Shown one piece after another: positions 1 through 6,876 of a stretch of 13,438 bases of DNA. The stretch is taken from the NCBI GenBank assembly GCA_015520145.1, contig WAQR01000114.1:1-13438 (forward strand), in the 5' to 3' direction. The notes below the pieces were generated by a model. The model had not been told where the DNA came from. It saw only the letters and a list, made by a program, of their open reading frames with translations, and did no database searches. The DNA is from Candidatus Hydrothermarchaeota archaeon. Lineage in GTDB: Archaea > Hydrothermarchaeota > Hydrothermarchaeia > Hydrothermarchaeales > WAQR01. A program made the position numbers and the translations under genes. Position 1 is the stretch's first letter. Each line of letters begins with the position of its first letter.

Positions 1-332
1 ATGAGTTCGAGGTTAAAGACGAGTTCCCAGTTCGGGTCGTCTATCACGTTTATAGATTCGGCATTTATATATCTCTCATCGTTGTATTCATCTATTTTTC
101 CAACGACATCTACGATATCTCCCGGCTCCACGCCATCAATCAGGCATACATCTTCTTTAAAGGCCCTGATACTGATAGTCTCGCTGCCGTCGTCCATGGT
201 AATGGATGCAAATTTTTTGTCTTCGCTGAGATACTTTGAGACCACAGTCCCAAAAACCCGTACCCGGAAAATCGCCCTGCCATCGACAACATCTTTGATC
301 CTGGTTTTAAAAGCGGTATTTCTCTCTATCAT
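1..332 (-). CDS. OB-fold nucleic-acid-binding protein, RPA-associated type (3' end outside window)
   Basis: The first 110 residues are visible; the C-terminus lies beyond the left edge. The sequence has the alternating beta pattern of an OB fold: a strand set around VVDGRAIFRVRVFGTVVSKY (residues 15-34), then FASITMDDGSETISIRAF (about 40-57), then a PGDIVDVVGKIDEYNDERYI stretch (about 69-88). This is the layout of the archaeal RPA/RPA-associated single-strand DNA-binding proteins, so a role in replication or repair is likely. ATG at 332 is chosen; an in-frame GTG three codons earlier is an alternative, and AGG four bases before the ATG may be the ribosome site. It starts 26 bases after the MCM stop on the same strand, so the two are probably co-transcribed. 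The family is fairly sure, the exact orthologue is not. Confidence 0.75.
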   Translation of the reverse strand, partial: MIERNTAFKTRIKDVVDGRAIFRVRVFGTVVSKYLSEDKKFASITMDDGSETISIRAFKEDVCLIDGVEPGDIVDVVGKIDEYNDERYINAESINVIDDPNWELVFNLEL

Positions 333-358
333 GGTCCTCACTGTGCTATCCTGTTATC

Positions 359-2428
359 CTACACTATTTTATAGTTTCCATACTTTGGTTCATATATATT
401 CCCGTCGCGTTTGAGCTTATCGATCAGCTCGTCCACGTTCCTTTCAGATATCCCTCTCTCTTCTGCCCTCTCAATAATCTCCACCTTCTTGGCTGTTCCA
501 TACTCTTTTTCAAGCTCTCTTATGATATCAAGTATTTCATTTATCTTGTCCCGCTGTGACTTTGTAACACCTACCATGATCTTATCGATATCGACCTTAC
601 CGGTCTCAGTGTCTATTCCCGCCTGCTTTAATGAAGCCCTTACCAGCCGGATTGCCCTCTTTGCATCTTCAACAGTCGCCTCTGGACTCAGTCTCACTCT
701 CGCCGATGCCCTTGCCAGCCTCAAAATCGCCCACAACTGTCTTGCAGTAAGCGGGATTGGGACATCCTTTGCATCTTCAGCGACCTCTCTCATCTCTACG
801 TAAAATTGTTCTATCCTCTCCCGCGCCTCCTCGTTTAATGACGGCATGATATTCTGCCTGGCATATGCGATGTACTTCCTTAAAATGTCAGGTTCTATCT
901 CCGGAACACTCTCTTTCGGCGAGACAACTGTATCCAGGATGTGCTTTGCAATCTCTTTCGTGTCTCCTACAATATCTCTTATGAAAAATATCAGGTCAAA
1001 TCTTGAGAGTATCGTTGGTGGCAGATTCACCTGTTCCGAAATCGCTCTGTAATCGTCAAATCGCCCGTATTTCGGATTTGCCGCAGCGAGTATGGAACAT
1101 CTCGCCCTGAACGTGGCGAGTATCCCTGCTTTCGCAATGCTGACCGACTGCTGTTCCATGGCTTCATGCATTGCAGACCTGTCGCTTTTTTCCATCTTAT
1201 CAAACTCGTCAATGCATGCTATACCTTTATCAGCGAGGACAAGTGCACCTGCCTCAAGACTCCACCCCCCGTCACCGAACTCGTCTTTTACAGCCGCTGC
1301 GGTTAGTCCTGCTGCCGATGTCCCTTTTCCAGATGCATAGACTCCCCTTGGTGCAAGCGTTTTCGCGACATACTGGAGTATCTCGGATTTCCCTGTGGCA
1401 GGTTCACCCATTATGATAATATGTGAGTCTCCTCTAATCTTTCCACCGTCAGGCAGTTCCAGAGCAGGGGCAGAAAAAAGCTGGTACATAATGGCTTCCT
1501 TTATATCCGTGTATCCATAGATATGCGGGGCAATGGAATCCCTGATCTTCTCGTATATGAGCGGGTCTTTTGAGAGCTTTTTTATCCTGTCTTCATCCTC
1601 TCTGCTGATCATTACCTCTTCGAAATCCAGTTCAATTGCCTTAAAAGAGTTGGCCTCTATGAATATCTCAAATACCCTGGTCGGCTGGTTTTTTATCACC
1701 TTTCTAACTGCCCGAAGAACGCCGACAACCTCGATCTGGTCACCGGGTGTTATCTTTCCAGTCAAGTCGTCATCAAGATATATGCTTATCTGTTTAGGAT
1801 GTTCTCCTCCCCTGAGGTCCTCCAGGGATTCCTGTACCAGGACCTTCTGTGAATCCACGAATTTGGAGTCTGTTACAAGGAGTTTAAACGGGCCTTTTTT
1901 TTCACATTCCTCGCACAAAAACGGTTCTCTTAGCTTCTCTCCCTCCTGTCTGATATGCATAACAAAACCACACCGCTGACATTCAAACGCCCCTTTTACG
2001 AGCTTTGGCCTGACATCTGTGGCCTTTCTGACTATCCCCTCAATGGCCAGAAATTTCCCTACATCATCGCTTCTAATCTCTCTTATCATCCGCTTGTTGG
2101 TTGACGGGAGGTTCTTGAAGCGGATATTTATCCTTGCAGGAGCCCTGTCGTCAAGCTGTAGATCGATATTCTCCAATGCCCGCTGTGCTGCAGATATGGT
2201 CTGGTCAGGACTGGTTATTAATTCGTCTGCCAGGGAGATATCGTACCTGTCCAGATCGTCAAAATCAACATAAATACTTTTTATTTCAGGATATCCATGG
2301 ACTGCTTTTAGTATTTCCCTCGTATAGTAAGTTTTGAAAAATTTCTCAAACTTTGATTCCAGCCCGATTGTTTCAATACTCTGTATACCGGCTTCCATGT
2401 TATCTATTTTCATTTCTTGCTGCACCAT
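359..2428 (-). CDS. mcm: MCM replicative DNA helicase
   Basis: Complete 689-residue archaeal minichromosome maintenance helicase, the ATP-driven ring that unwinds DNA at the fork. The N-terminal DNA-binding part has a zinc finger with C150, C153, C172 and C175. The AAA+ module shows Walker A GEPATGKS (341-348), the helix-2 insert region GKGTSAAGLTAA (367-378), Walker B CIDEFD (405-410), sensor 1 AAANP (448-452) and the arginine finger in SRFDLIF (R476). The last 75 or so residues are charged and fit the C-terminal winged helix. No intein and no missing catalytic residue were seen. The start is not certain: ATG at 2428 lacks a clear ribosome site and in-frame ATGs follow at codons 6 and 11. 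The OB-fold gene follows directly, giving a small replication unit. Confidence 0.97.
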   Translation of the reverse strand: MVQQEMKIDNMEAGIQSIETIGLESKFEKFFKTYYTREILKAVHGYPEIKSIYVDFDDLDRYDISLADELITSPDQTISAAQRALENIDLQLDDRAPARINIRFKNLPSTNKRMIREIRSDDVGKFLAIEGIVRKATDVRPKLVKGAFECQRCGFVMHIRQEGEKLREPFLCEECEKKGPFKLLVTDSKFVDSQKVLVQESLEDLRGGEHPKQISIYLDDDLTGKITPGDQIEVVGVLRAVRKVIKNQPTRVFEIFIEANSFKAIELDFEEVMISREDEDRIKKLSKDPLIYEKIRDSIAPHIYGYTDIKEAIMYQLFSAPALELPDGGKIRGDSHIIIMGEPATGKSEILQYVAKTLAPRGVYASGKGTSAAGLTAAAVKDEFGDGGWSLEAGALVLADKGIACIDEFDKMEKSDRSAMHEAMEQQSVSIAKAGILATFRARCSILAAANPKYGRFDDYRAISEQVNLPPTILSRFDLIFFIRDIVGDTKEIAKHILDTVVSPKESVPEIEPDILRKYIAYARQNIMPSLNEEARERIEQFYVEMREVAEDAKDVPIPLTARQLWAILRLARASARVRLSPEATVEDAKRAIRLVRASLKQAGIDTETGKVDIDKIMVGVTKSQRDKINEILDIIRELEKEYGTAKKVEIIERAEERGISERNVDELIDKLKRDGNIYEPKYGNYKIV

Positions 2429-2456
2429 ATCAAATGTCTTTCTATTTGATTTTCAT

Positions 2457-2535
2457 CAAGTAGCCACTTCCACTTGAGAAGCCAAGACCGACATTTTCTT
2501 TTCTCGAATAGAATTAAAGGGGTCTTGGGTACTTG
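2457..2535. other. Nested inverted repeat in the mcm upstream region
   Basis: CAAGTA (2457-2462) pairs with TACTTG (2530-2535), and inside it CCAAGACC (2482-2489) pairs perfectly with GGTCTTGG (2521-2528). On the plus strand the right arm runs straight into TTTTT. A smaller CTTC/GAAG pairing fits in the asymmetric left loop. The element lies 30-105 bases upstream of the mcm start. It could be a 5'-leader structure of mcm, a protein site or a processing signal; no plus-strand gene ends here, so a plus-strand terminator is unlikely. Confidence 0.45.
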
Positions 2536-2672
2536 TTTTTAATCCTAATGAGAGCGCAGGAAAAGTACTCTTCTGTTCCCATGGAAACCTGTCTGATTGA
2601 ATCATCATCTGTCCCTATGAGGCTGCCTGGAGCTGCTAATATCGAATTTAAAAATTCTGCATCGGAAATCAA
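2514..2672 (-). CDS. Possible small protein, 52 residues, unrecognised
   Basis: A TTG-started reading frame lies 14 bases after the larE stop on the same strand. Its product begins MISDAEFLNSILAAPG and ends with NKYPRPL. The amino-acid composition is balanced and protein-like, and codon choice (AGA/AGG arginine, ATA isoleucine) resembles the neighbours. Against it: no good ribosome site, a TTG start, and its 3' end overlaps the inverted repeat upstream of mcm. A 42-residue ATG frame on the opposite strand (2548-2676) covers the same bases, and at most one of the two is likely real. It may also be the remnant of a longer gene. No family was recognised. Confidence 0.3.
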   Translation of the reverse strand: MISDAEFLNSILAAPGSLIGTDDDSIRQVSMGTEEYFSCALIRIKNKYPRPL

Positions 2673-2686
2673 TTAAGTCAGGGATA

Positions 2687-3433
2687 TCAAGTCCTGTAAG
2701 AATCGAGATCCAGTCCAATATAGTCAAATCCCTCTTTTTTTGCAATCCTGACGATAGCATCCCTGTTTTTTAACAAATATTCCATTTCACTCTCCATTAC
2801 CTGGATTCTCAAAATATTCTCATGTACCCTCGCACGTACCAGGGTAATTCCAAAGTGTTTTATAGTGTTCTCCACATTTCTGATACTGTCAATGATCCCC
2901 TCCTCTATCCTGGTATCTACTGGAATCCTTGTCGCAAGACAGCTATCCGGCGCTTTTATAGGCAGACCGAATTCTTTTGAAAATTTTATAACATCTTCTT
3001 TTGTTATCAAAGCCTCGACAAGCGGAGTCAGAACCCCTTCCTCGGTTAGGGCAATAATCCCTGCCCTGTAATCCTTTAGGTCTGAATAGTTGGACGCATC
3101 GATTATCTCTCTGTCAAACTCCCTTAGCACCTGTATAATCTCTTTTTTACAAAAATAGCACCGCTCATAAGAGTTCTCGACAAAATCCCTATCTTTAAAT
3201 AGGTCTCTCTTCACCACTTTGTGATCAATGCCAAGCTCTTTTGCAGAATCTTTTATAATCTCAGGGTCTGGCAGAAGTCCAGTATCTACTGTTACAGCAA
3301 CGAAGTCCTTGCCAATCTTTTTCAGGAAGTATGCCAGGAACGTGCTGTCAAGTCCGCCGGAAAATGCAAGGACAAACTCGCCTCCTTTTCCAGCATCTTT
3401 TAATACCTCTTCCAACCGATCTAATTTCGACAT
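2687..3433 (-). CDS. larE: LarE-family ATP-dependent sulfur transferase (three-cysteine type)
   Basis: A 248-residue PP-loop ATP pyrophosphatase. The N-terminus has the SGGLDS loop (25-30) that binds ATP, followed by VTVDTGLLPD. RCYFCKKE (C92, C95) and DSCLATR (C165) place it in the LarE/ExsB-like group. LarE inserts sulfur into the pyridinium-dithiocarboxylate precursor of the nickel-pincer cofactor of lactate racemase. In the Lactobacillus enzyme a single cysteine is sacrificed; homologues with three cysteines at such positions are thought to hold a [4Fe-4S] cluster and act catalytically. All three cysteines are present here, which suggests the second kind. No larA, larB or larC is seen in the window, so the substrate is open; other sulfur-insertion roles are possible. 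It starts 10 bases after the DUF2116 stop, at the end of the atpK-led run. Confidence 0.85.
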   Translation of the reverse strand: MSKLDRLEEVLKDAGKGGEFVLAFSGGLDSTFLAYFLKKIGKDFVAVTVDTGLLPDPEIIKDSAKELGIDHKVVKRDLFKDRDFVENSYERCYFCKKEIIQVLREFDREIIDASNYSDLKDYRAGIIALTEEGVLTPLVEALITKEDVIKFSKEFGLPIKAPDSCLATRIPVDTRIEEGIIDSIRNVENTIKHFGITLVRARVHENILRIQVMESEMEYLLKNRDAIVRIAKKEGFDYIGLDLDSYRT

Positions 3434-3443
3434 TTTTAGTTTC

Positions 3444-3635
3444 TTAAACCCCTTTTACAATCTTCATGACAAACATACTTATAAAAATGATTATCAGTAT
3501 TATGAGCACAGCACGCTGAAATCTCCTCAATTTTTGCCTCTGTTTAACAAATGAATCCTTACATCTTTGTGAACAGAAAATCTCTGATGGCGGAATATTC
3601 ATTCCGCAGCCGATACAGTGTTTGTGGGCTTCCAT
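3444..3635 (-). CDS. DUF2116-type small zinc-ribbon membrane protein
   Basis: A 63-residue protein with a zinc-binding N-terminus, CIGCGMNIPPSEIFCSQRC (C7, C10, C21, C25), a basic helix KQRQKLRRFQR, and one hydrophobic segment at about residues 42-60. This is the pattern of the archaeal DUF2116 family: a cytoplasmic zinc ribbon anchored by a single C-terminal membrane helix. Its function is unknown. It lies 7 bases after the atpC stop and 10 bases before larE, so it is very probably co-transcribed with both. A chaperone-like or assembly role next to membrane ATPase genes would be only a guess. Confidence 0.8.
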   Translation of the reverse strand: MEAHKHCIGCGMNIPPSEIFCSQRCKDSFVKQRQKLRRFQRAVLIILIIIFISMFVMKIVKGV

Positions 3636-3642
3636 TTTATTC

Positions 3643-4752
3643 TCAGACGATAAATTTCTTTATTTCGCTTGGGTTATAATTTTCTGATTTCAGTTTAATA
3701 ATGGTTATAATATTTTGTATTTCCAGTGCCCTCGTGGTAACATACCCGATAACAGGTCCGATACCGAATGGTTGTTTTGTAGCAATACTTTTTCCGAGGT
3801 TTGTATATGCTCTATTTAATGCCTTCTCAAAAGTGCGGATATGTTTATTCTCTCTAAATTCCTCGAGTGCGGAATACAGAGGTTCATAATATGAAGTATC
3901 AATCAATTCATTTACAATTCTCTCGACATCATCCATTTCTATAAATTCTTTCAGTCTAAATTCAGGTATTTCATATCCAAACGGGATAAAATATTCTTCC
4001 ACATTGCTGCTATCCACATTCTCCACCACTGTTCTAAGTACGATTTTAATATTCGTGATATCCACTTCAGCACCGATAAGTTTTTTTATAATTTCCATAT
4101 CAGGTTCACGGACAGTAGTTATCACCGCGAACATTTGTTTGTATATATATTTATCGAGTGCAGTCTCCAGCGGCAGTAGCGAGGAAGTTTTTTCAAATCC
4201 CGGGAGGTTATCCTGGAGTATCTGTCCGTACTCGGTCTTCTCAAGTTTCGAGATTGCCTCGTGAATACTAGAAGAATCTGCAACATCTTGAAGTTCTTTT
4301 TTGTAATATGAGACGAGATGGTTTTTGATCTTTTCAGGCGGGGTTTTGGAATAGATGCCTATAAGGACGGTTTTTATATCTGCCACTTCGAATTTTTTCA
4401 TATAGACGCGGAAAAACTTCTTTGACCCACCTGGCAAGAACTGCGAGATCTTCTCATATGTTCTGTACAGGTGCTCCCGTATCGACGACTCTATTTCCAA
4501 TGTATCGAGTTCTTCACTTACCCCGCGTGATATGATTTCGCCGTACTCGGTCTCTTCAAGTGCACCTGCAATATTTATGAGTTCAAGGTCAGCAAGTTCC
4601 TCAAGTTTCTTTTTACCAAGGAGCATCCCGTACATGGAGCGTATTTTTGCGTTTGTATATGCGTAAGGAGCGATATCCAGTACAATTTTCAGATTGATGA
4701 TTATAATGGCTATGGCGATTATCAATCCTATAACCAGGGCAACTATTATCAT
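3643..4752 (-). CDS. atpC: A-type ATP synthase subunit C (central-stalk d-like subunit)
   Basis: The C/d subunit sits as a funnel on the rotor ring and couples it to the central stalk. The 369 residues shown begin with a hydrophobic stretch (about 2-22, MIIVALVIGL onward), then YAYTNAKIRSMYGMLLGKKKLEEL, the usual start of the subunit C fold, followed by the three helical repeats with EYGEI- and EYGQI-type motifs. Several archaeal orthologues carry a similar N-terminal membrane segment. The ATG at 4752 has no ribosome site. The frame stays open upstream to a stop at 4837-4839, and an excellent ribosome site (AGAGGTGA) overlaps the atpI stop at 4829, pointing to a start near 4821 in the same frame. 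The in-frame codon there is ACG, so translation may begin 23 residues earlier than annotated, at a non-standard codon. Confidence 0.92.
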   Translation of the reverse strand: MIIVALVIGLIIAIAIIIINLKIVLDIAPYAYTNAKIRSMYGMLLGKKKLEELADLELINIAGALEETEYGEIISRGVSEELDTLEIESSIREHLYRTYEKISQFLPGGSKKFFRVYMKKFEVADIKTVLIGIYSKTPPEKIKNHLVSYYKKELQDVADSSSIHEAISKLEKTEYGQILQDNLPGFEKTSSLLPLETALDKYIYKQMFAVITTVREPDMEIIKKLIGAEVDITNIKIVLRTVVENVDSSNVEEYFIPFGYEIPEFRLKEFIEMDDVERIVNELIDTSYYEPLYSALEEFRENKHIRTFEKALNRAYTNLGKSIATKQPFGIGPVIGYVTTRALEIQNIITIIKLKSENYNPSEIKKFIV

Positions 4753-4828
4753 CGGGTTTATATTCCCGATGCCATTTTCGCCTAGCTCTGTTATAATTGA
4801 AGATAATGTCTGTACTTGCGTATCTCTT

Positions 4829-6859
4829 TCACCTCTTTAGTATGGTATATGTCCGCACGACTTTGAAAGGTTTGAATTTCTCACCTCCACCTTCATAAAA
4901 TTTGCTGAAAAACTCGACGTAATGAAGTCTCAGTGAGTGGATGAATGCGCCGAGCGTGTTTAGAGCGATATTGAAGATATGCCCGACCAGGAACATAGCT
5001 ATCCCAAGTAGGATACCTACCTTAATCCCGCTAATCGATATCCCTTCGACCATTTTTACGAGTATGTTTACTGCCATAGCTATCCCGCCTGTTGCAAGTG
5101 CCATTGCGAGCAGTCTTGCATATGACAGCGAGTCACCCATGAACCCTGTTATGCTGAAGAACCCGAGTATACCCTGGGAGTATATCAGCAGCACGAGTGA
5201 AATTACAATAAATCCCTGGGTCATTACAGTACCTATCTGACCAAGTGAGATTACGCCAAAGATGTCCAGCAGTATCGGCAGTATCCCGAGCTGGAAGAGT
5301 ATCAGCCAGAGATGGCTTGTGACCTCTTTTCCATTCCCACGGTTTAGAGATTTGCGAAGACCTATGAGGTTCCCGATGTTGATATGTATCAGACCGATGA
5401 TAAGTGCCATCAGGAGTATGACTATTACTGGACTCATGTTGTATTTTAGCTCTTTCTGGTATGGATCAACCCAGAGAGGAGGTATTGTTATGTGCGTGAG
5501 TGCAGTGCCTATGGCAACTTCTTTGCCAGATTTCGGTGAGAAAAAGTCGCCAAGATAGCTGCCAAATAGTATGCCCCAGATGAATGCAGATGCACCGGCG
5601 AGCGTGAGAATGATCCCGAGGTCCCTGGCACTTGGGTTCATTTTGCCGAGTGTTCTTATCACTGTTATGCCGAGTATGCTGACTATCAGACCGTAAACCG
5701 CATCGGTTAGCATTATTCCAAAGTAGAGGAGAAACGCCGGTGCTAGCAGAGGTGTGGGGTCGAATTCGTTGTATTTCGGGGTTGCGAACATCTCGGTTAA
5801 CATCTCAAAGGGTTTGATGGGTCTCGGGTTGTCGAGAAGTACAGGGATGTCTTCCTCTGCCTCTTCCGGGTCGGTTACTGCGGCAACCGAGTACCCTGAT
5901 AGCTTTTTTAGTGTTTCCAGGGTTATGTCAACCTTTTTTTCAGGAACAAAACCTTCTATGTAAAGTGTCCTCTCTGTTCTGCCAAAGAGTCCCGTAACTT
6001 CACTCCTGGCGCGTTCTATTTCCAGCAGTTCTTTGATTATCTGGATATCTCCTTTATACCGGGATGACATGTCGGTTATTTCGTTTAGAAGGTCGTGTTT
6101 TTTCTTTTTCATGTCACGTATCTCTGATTCGTATTCCTGGATGAGTACGCCTGGTGTCCTTGGCACCTTTGGAAGTAGGTATTCTTGAAAATTCAGTCTT
6201 TTCAGTGTGGATTGAAGCTTACGTTTATTTTCTTTTAGCGTGCAGATGATCGCTGTTGCAGTTGCGCCGTCTGTCCTGGTGAGTATGTAGGAACTCGTAT
6301 CCCGCTCCGTTAGTTCGGAGAGGTTGTCTGTCGGCAGCTCTCCAGAGGTTATGTATGTGTGCCTGGATTCGCCTAGATAGTCAAGCGGTATGTCGAACTG
6401 TTTGAGTTTTTTGAGAATTTGTATCTGGGACCTGTAGTCGTTTATTCGGGTTTCAAGGTCTTCGAGAGATGTACGGACATGTTTTAAGTGGCCCTCGGTG
6501 AGATCGAGAAGCTCGGATGCGTCTTTGATTATCTGAGTGTATGGCATGTCTTCGATTTTTTTTGCTTCAATTTGTGCCGAAAACCCAAATCTTTTCTGGT
6601 TGCAGGATTCTGAGAGACGCATGATGTCTAAGACCGTGTTGACCCTCATGAGCAGGGCTATCAGTTCTTTCGCTTTTTCGTCTACTTTATTGCGGGTTAG
6701 TACTACATCTTTTCCCAGATGTGTCGTGTCTGATGACTTTGTGGTGGGGACTATTTTTAGTTCTATTATACCTAGTTCGTGAAGCTCTTTTATTAGAACA
6801 TCTTTGTAGTCGTCTAGTACTATCAATTTCAGTTTTTTCATCCTGGCAGGTAAAAACAA
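4829..6859 (-). CDS. atpI: A-type ATP synthase subunit I (membrane stator, a-subunit homologue)
   Basis: Subunit I forms the stator half-channels and the membrane arm of the A1Ao ATP synthase. The first 350 or so residues are cytosolic, with coiled-coil stretches (about 120-155 and 245-290). FEMLTEMFATPKYNEFDPTP (354-373 counting from the GTG at 6868) marks the junction to the membrane part, which has about eight hydrophobic segments. The likely essential channel arginine is in SYARLLAMALA (R585 in that numbering). The C-terminal EFFSKFYEGGGEKFKPF motif is intact. I place the start at TTG 6859 because AGGTGA sits five bases before it and the product then begins MFLPARMKKLK, like family members; GTG at 6868 is the alternative, and would lie on that ribosome site itself. 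It follows atpK closely and its stop overlaps the ribosome site for atpC. Confidence 0.95.
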   Translation of the reverse strand: MFLPARMKKLKLIVLDDYKDVLIKELHELGIIELKIVPTTKSSDTTHLGKDVVLTRNKVDEKAKELIALLMRVNTVLDIMRLSESCNQKRFGFSAQIEAKKIEDMPYTQIIKDASELLDLTEGHLKHVRTSLEDLETRINDYRSQIQILKKLKQFDIPLDYLGESRHTYITSGELPTDNLSELTERDTSSYILTRTDGATATAIICTLKENKRKLQSTLKRLNFQEYLLPKVPRTPGVLIQEYESEIRDMKKKKHDLLNEITDMSSRYKGDIQIIKELLEIERARSEVTGLFGRTERTLYIEGFVPEKKVDITLETLKKLSGYSVAAVTDPEEAEEDIPVLLDNPRPIKPFEMLTEMFATPKYNEFDPTPLLAPAFLLYFGIMLTDAVYGLIVSILGITVIRTLGKMNPSARDLGIILTLAGASAFIWGILFGSYLGDFFSPKSGKEVAIGTALTHITIPPLWVDPYQKELKYNMSPVIVILLMALIIGLIHINIGNLIGLRKSLNRGNGKEVTSHLWLILFQLGILPILLDIFGVISLGQIGTVMTQGFIVISLVLLIYSQGILGFFSITGFMGDSLSYARLLAMALATGGIAMAVNILVKMVEGISISGIKVGILLGIAMFLVGHIFNIALNTLGAFIHSLRLHYVEFFSKFYEGGGEKFKPFKVVRTYTILKR

Positions 6860-6876
6860 TGGTATCACCTAATAAT

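Noticed and set aside
411..2337. Several open frames of 60-150 residues on the plus strand opposite mcm
   Set aside because: They are antisense shadows of a complete helicase gene, Ser/Leu-rich as expected from reversed codons, and no motif is seen in them.
2548..2676. A 42-residue plus-strand ORF starting at an ATG
   Set aside because: No ribosome site or promoter, isolated on the opposite strand from its neighbours, and the antisense minus frame has a more natural composition. It is kept only as part of a low-interest finding.
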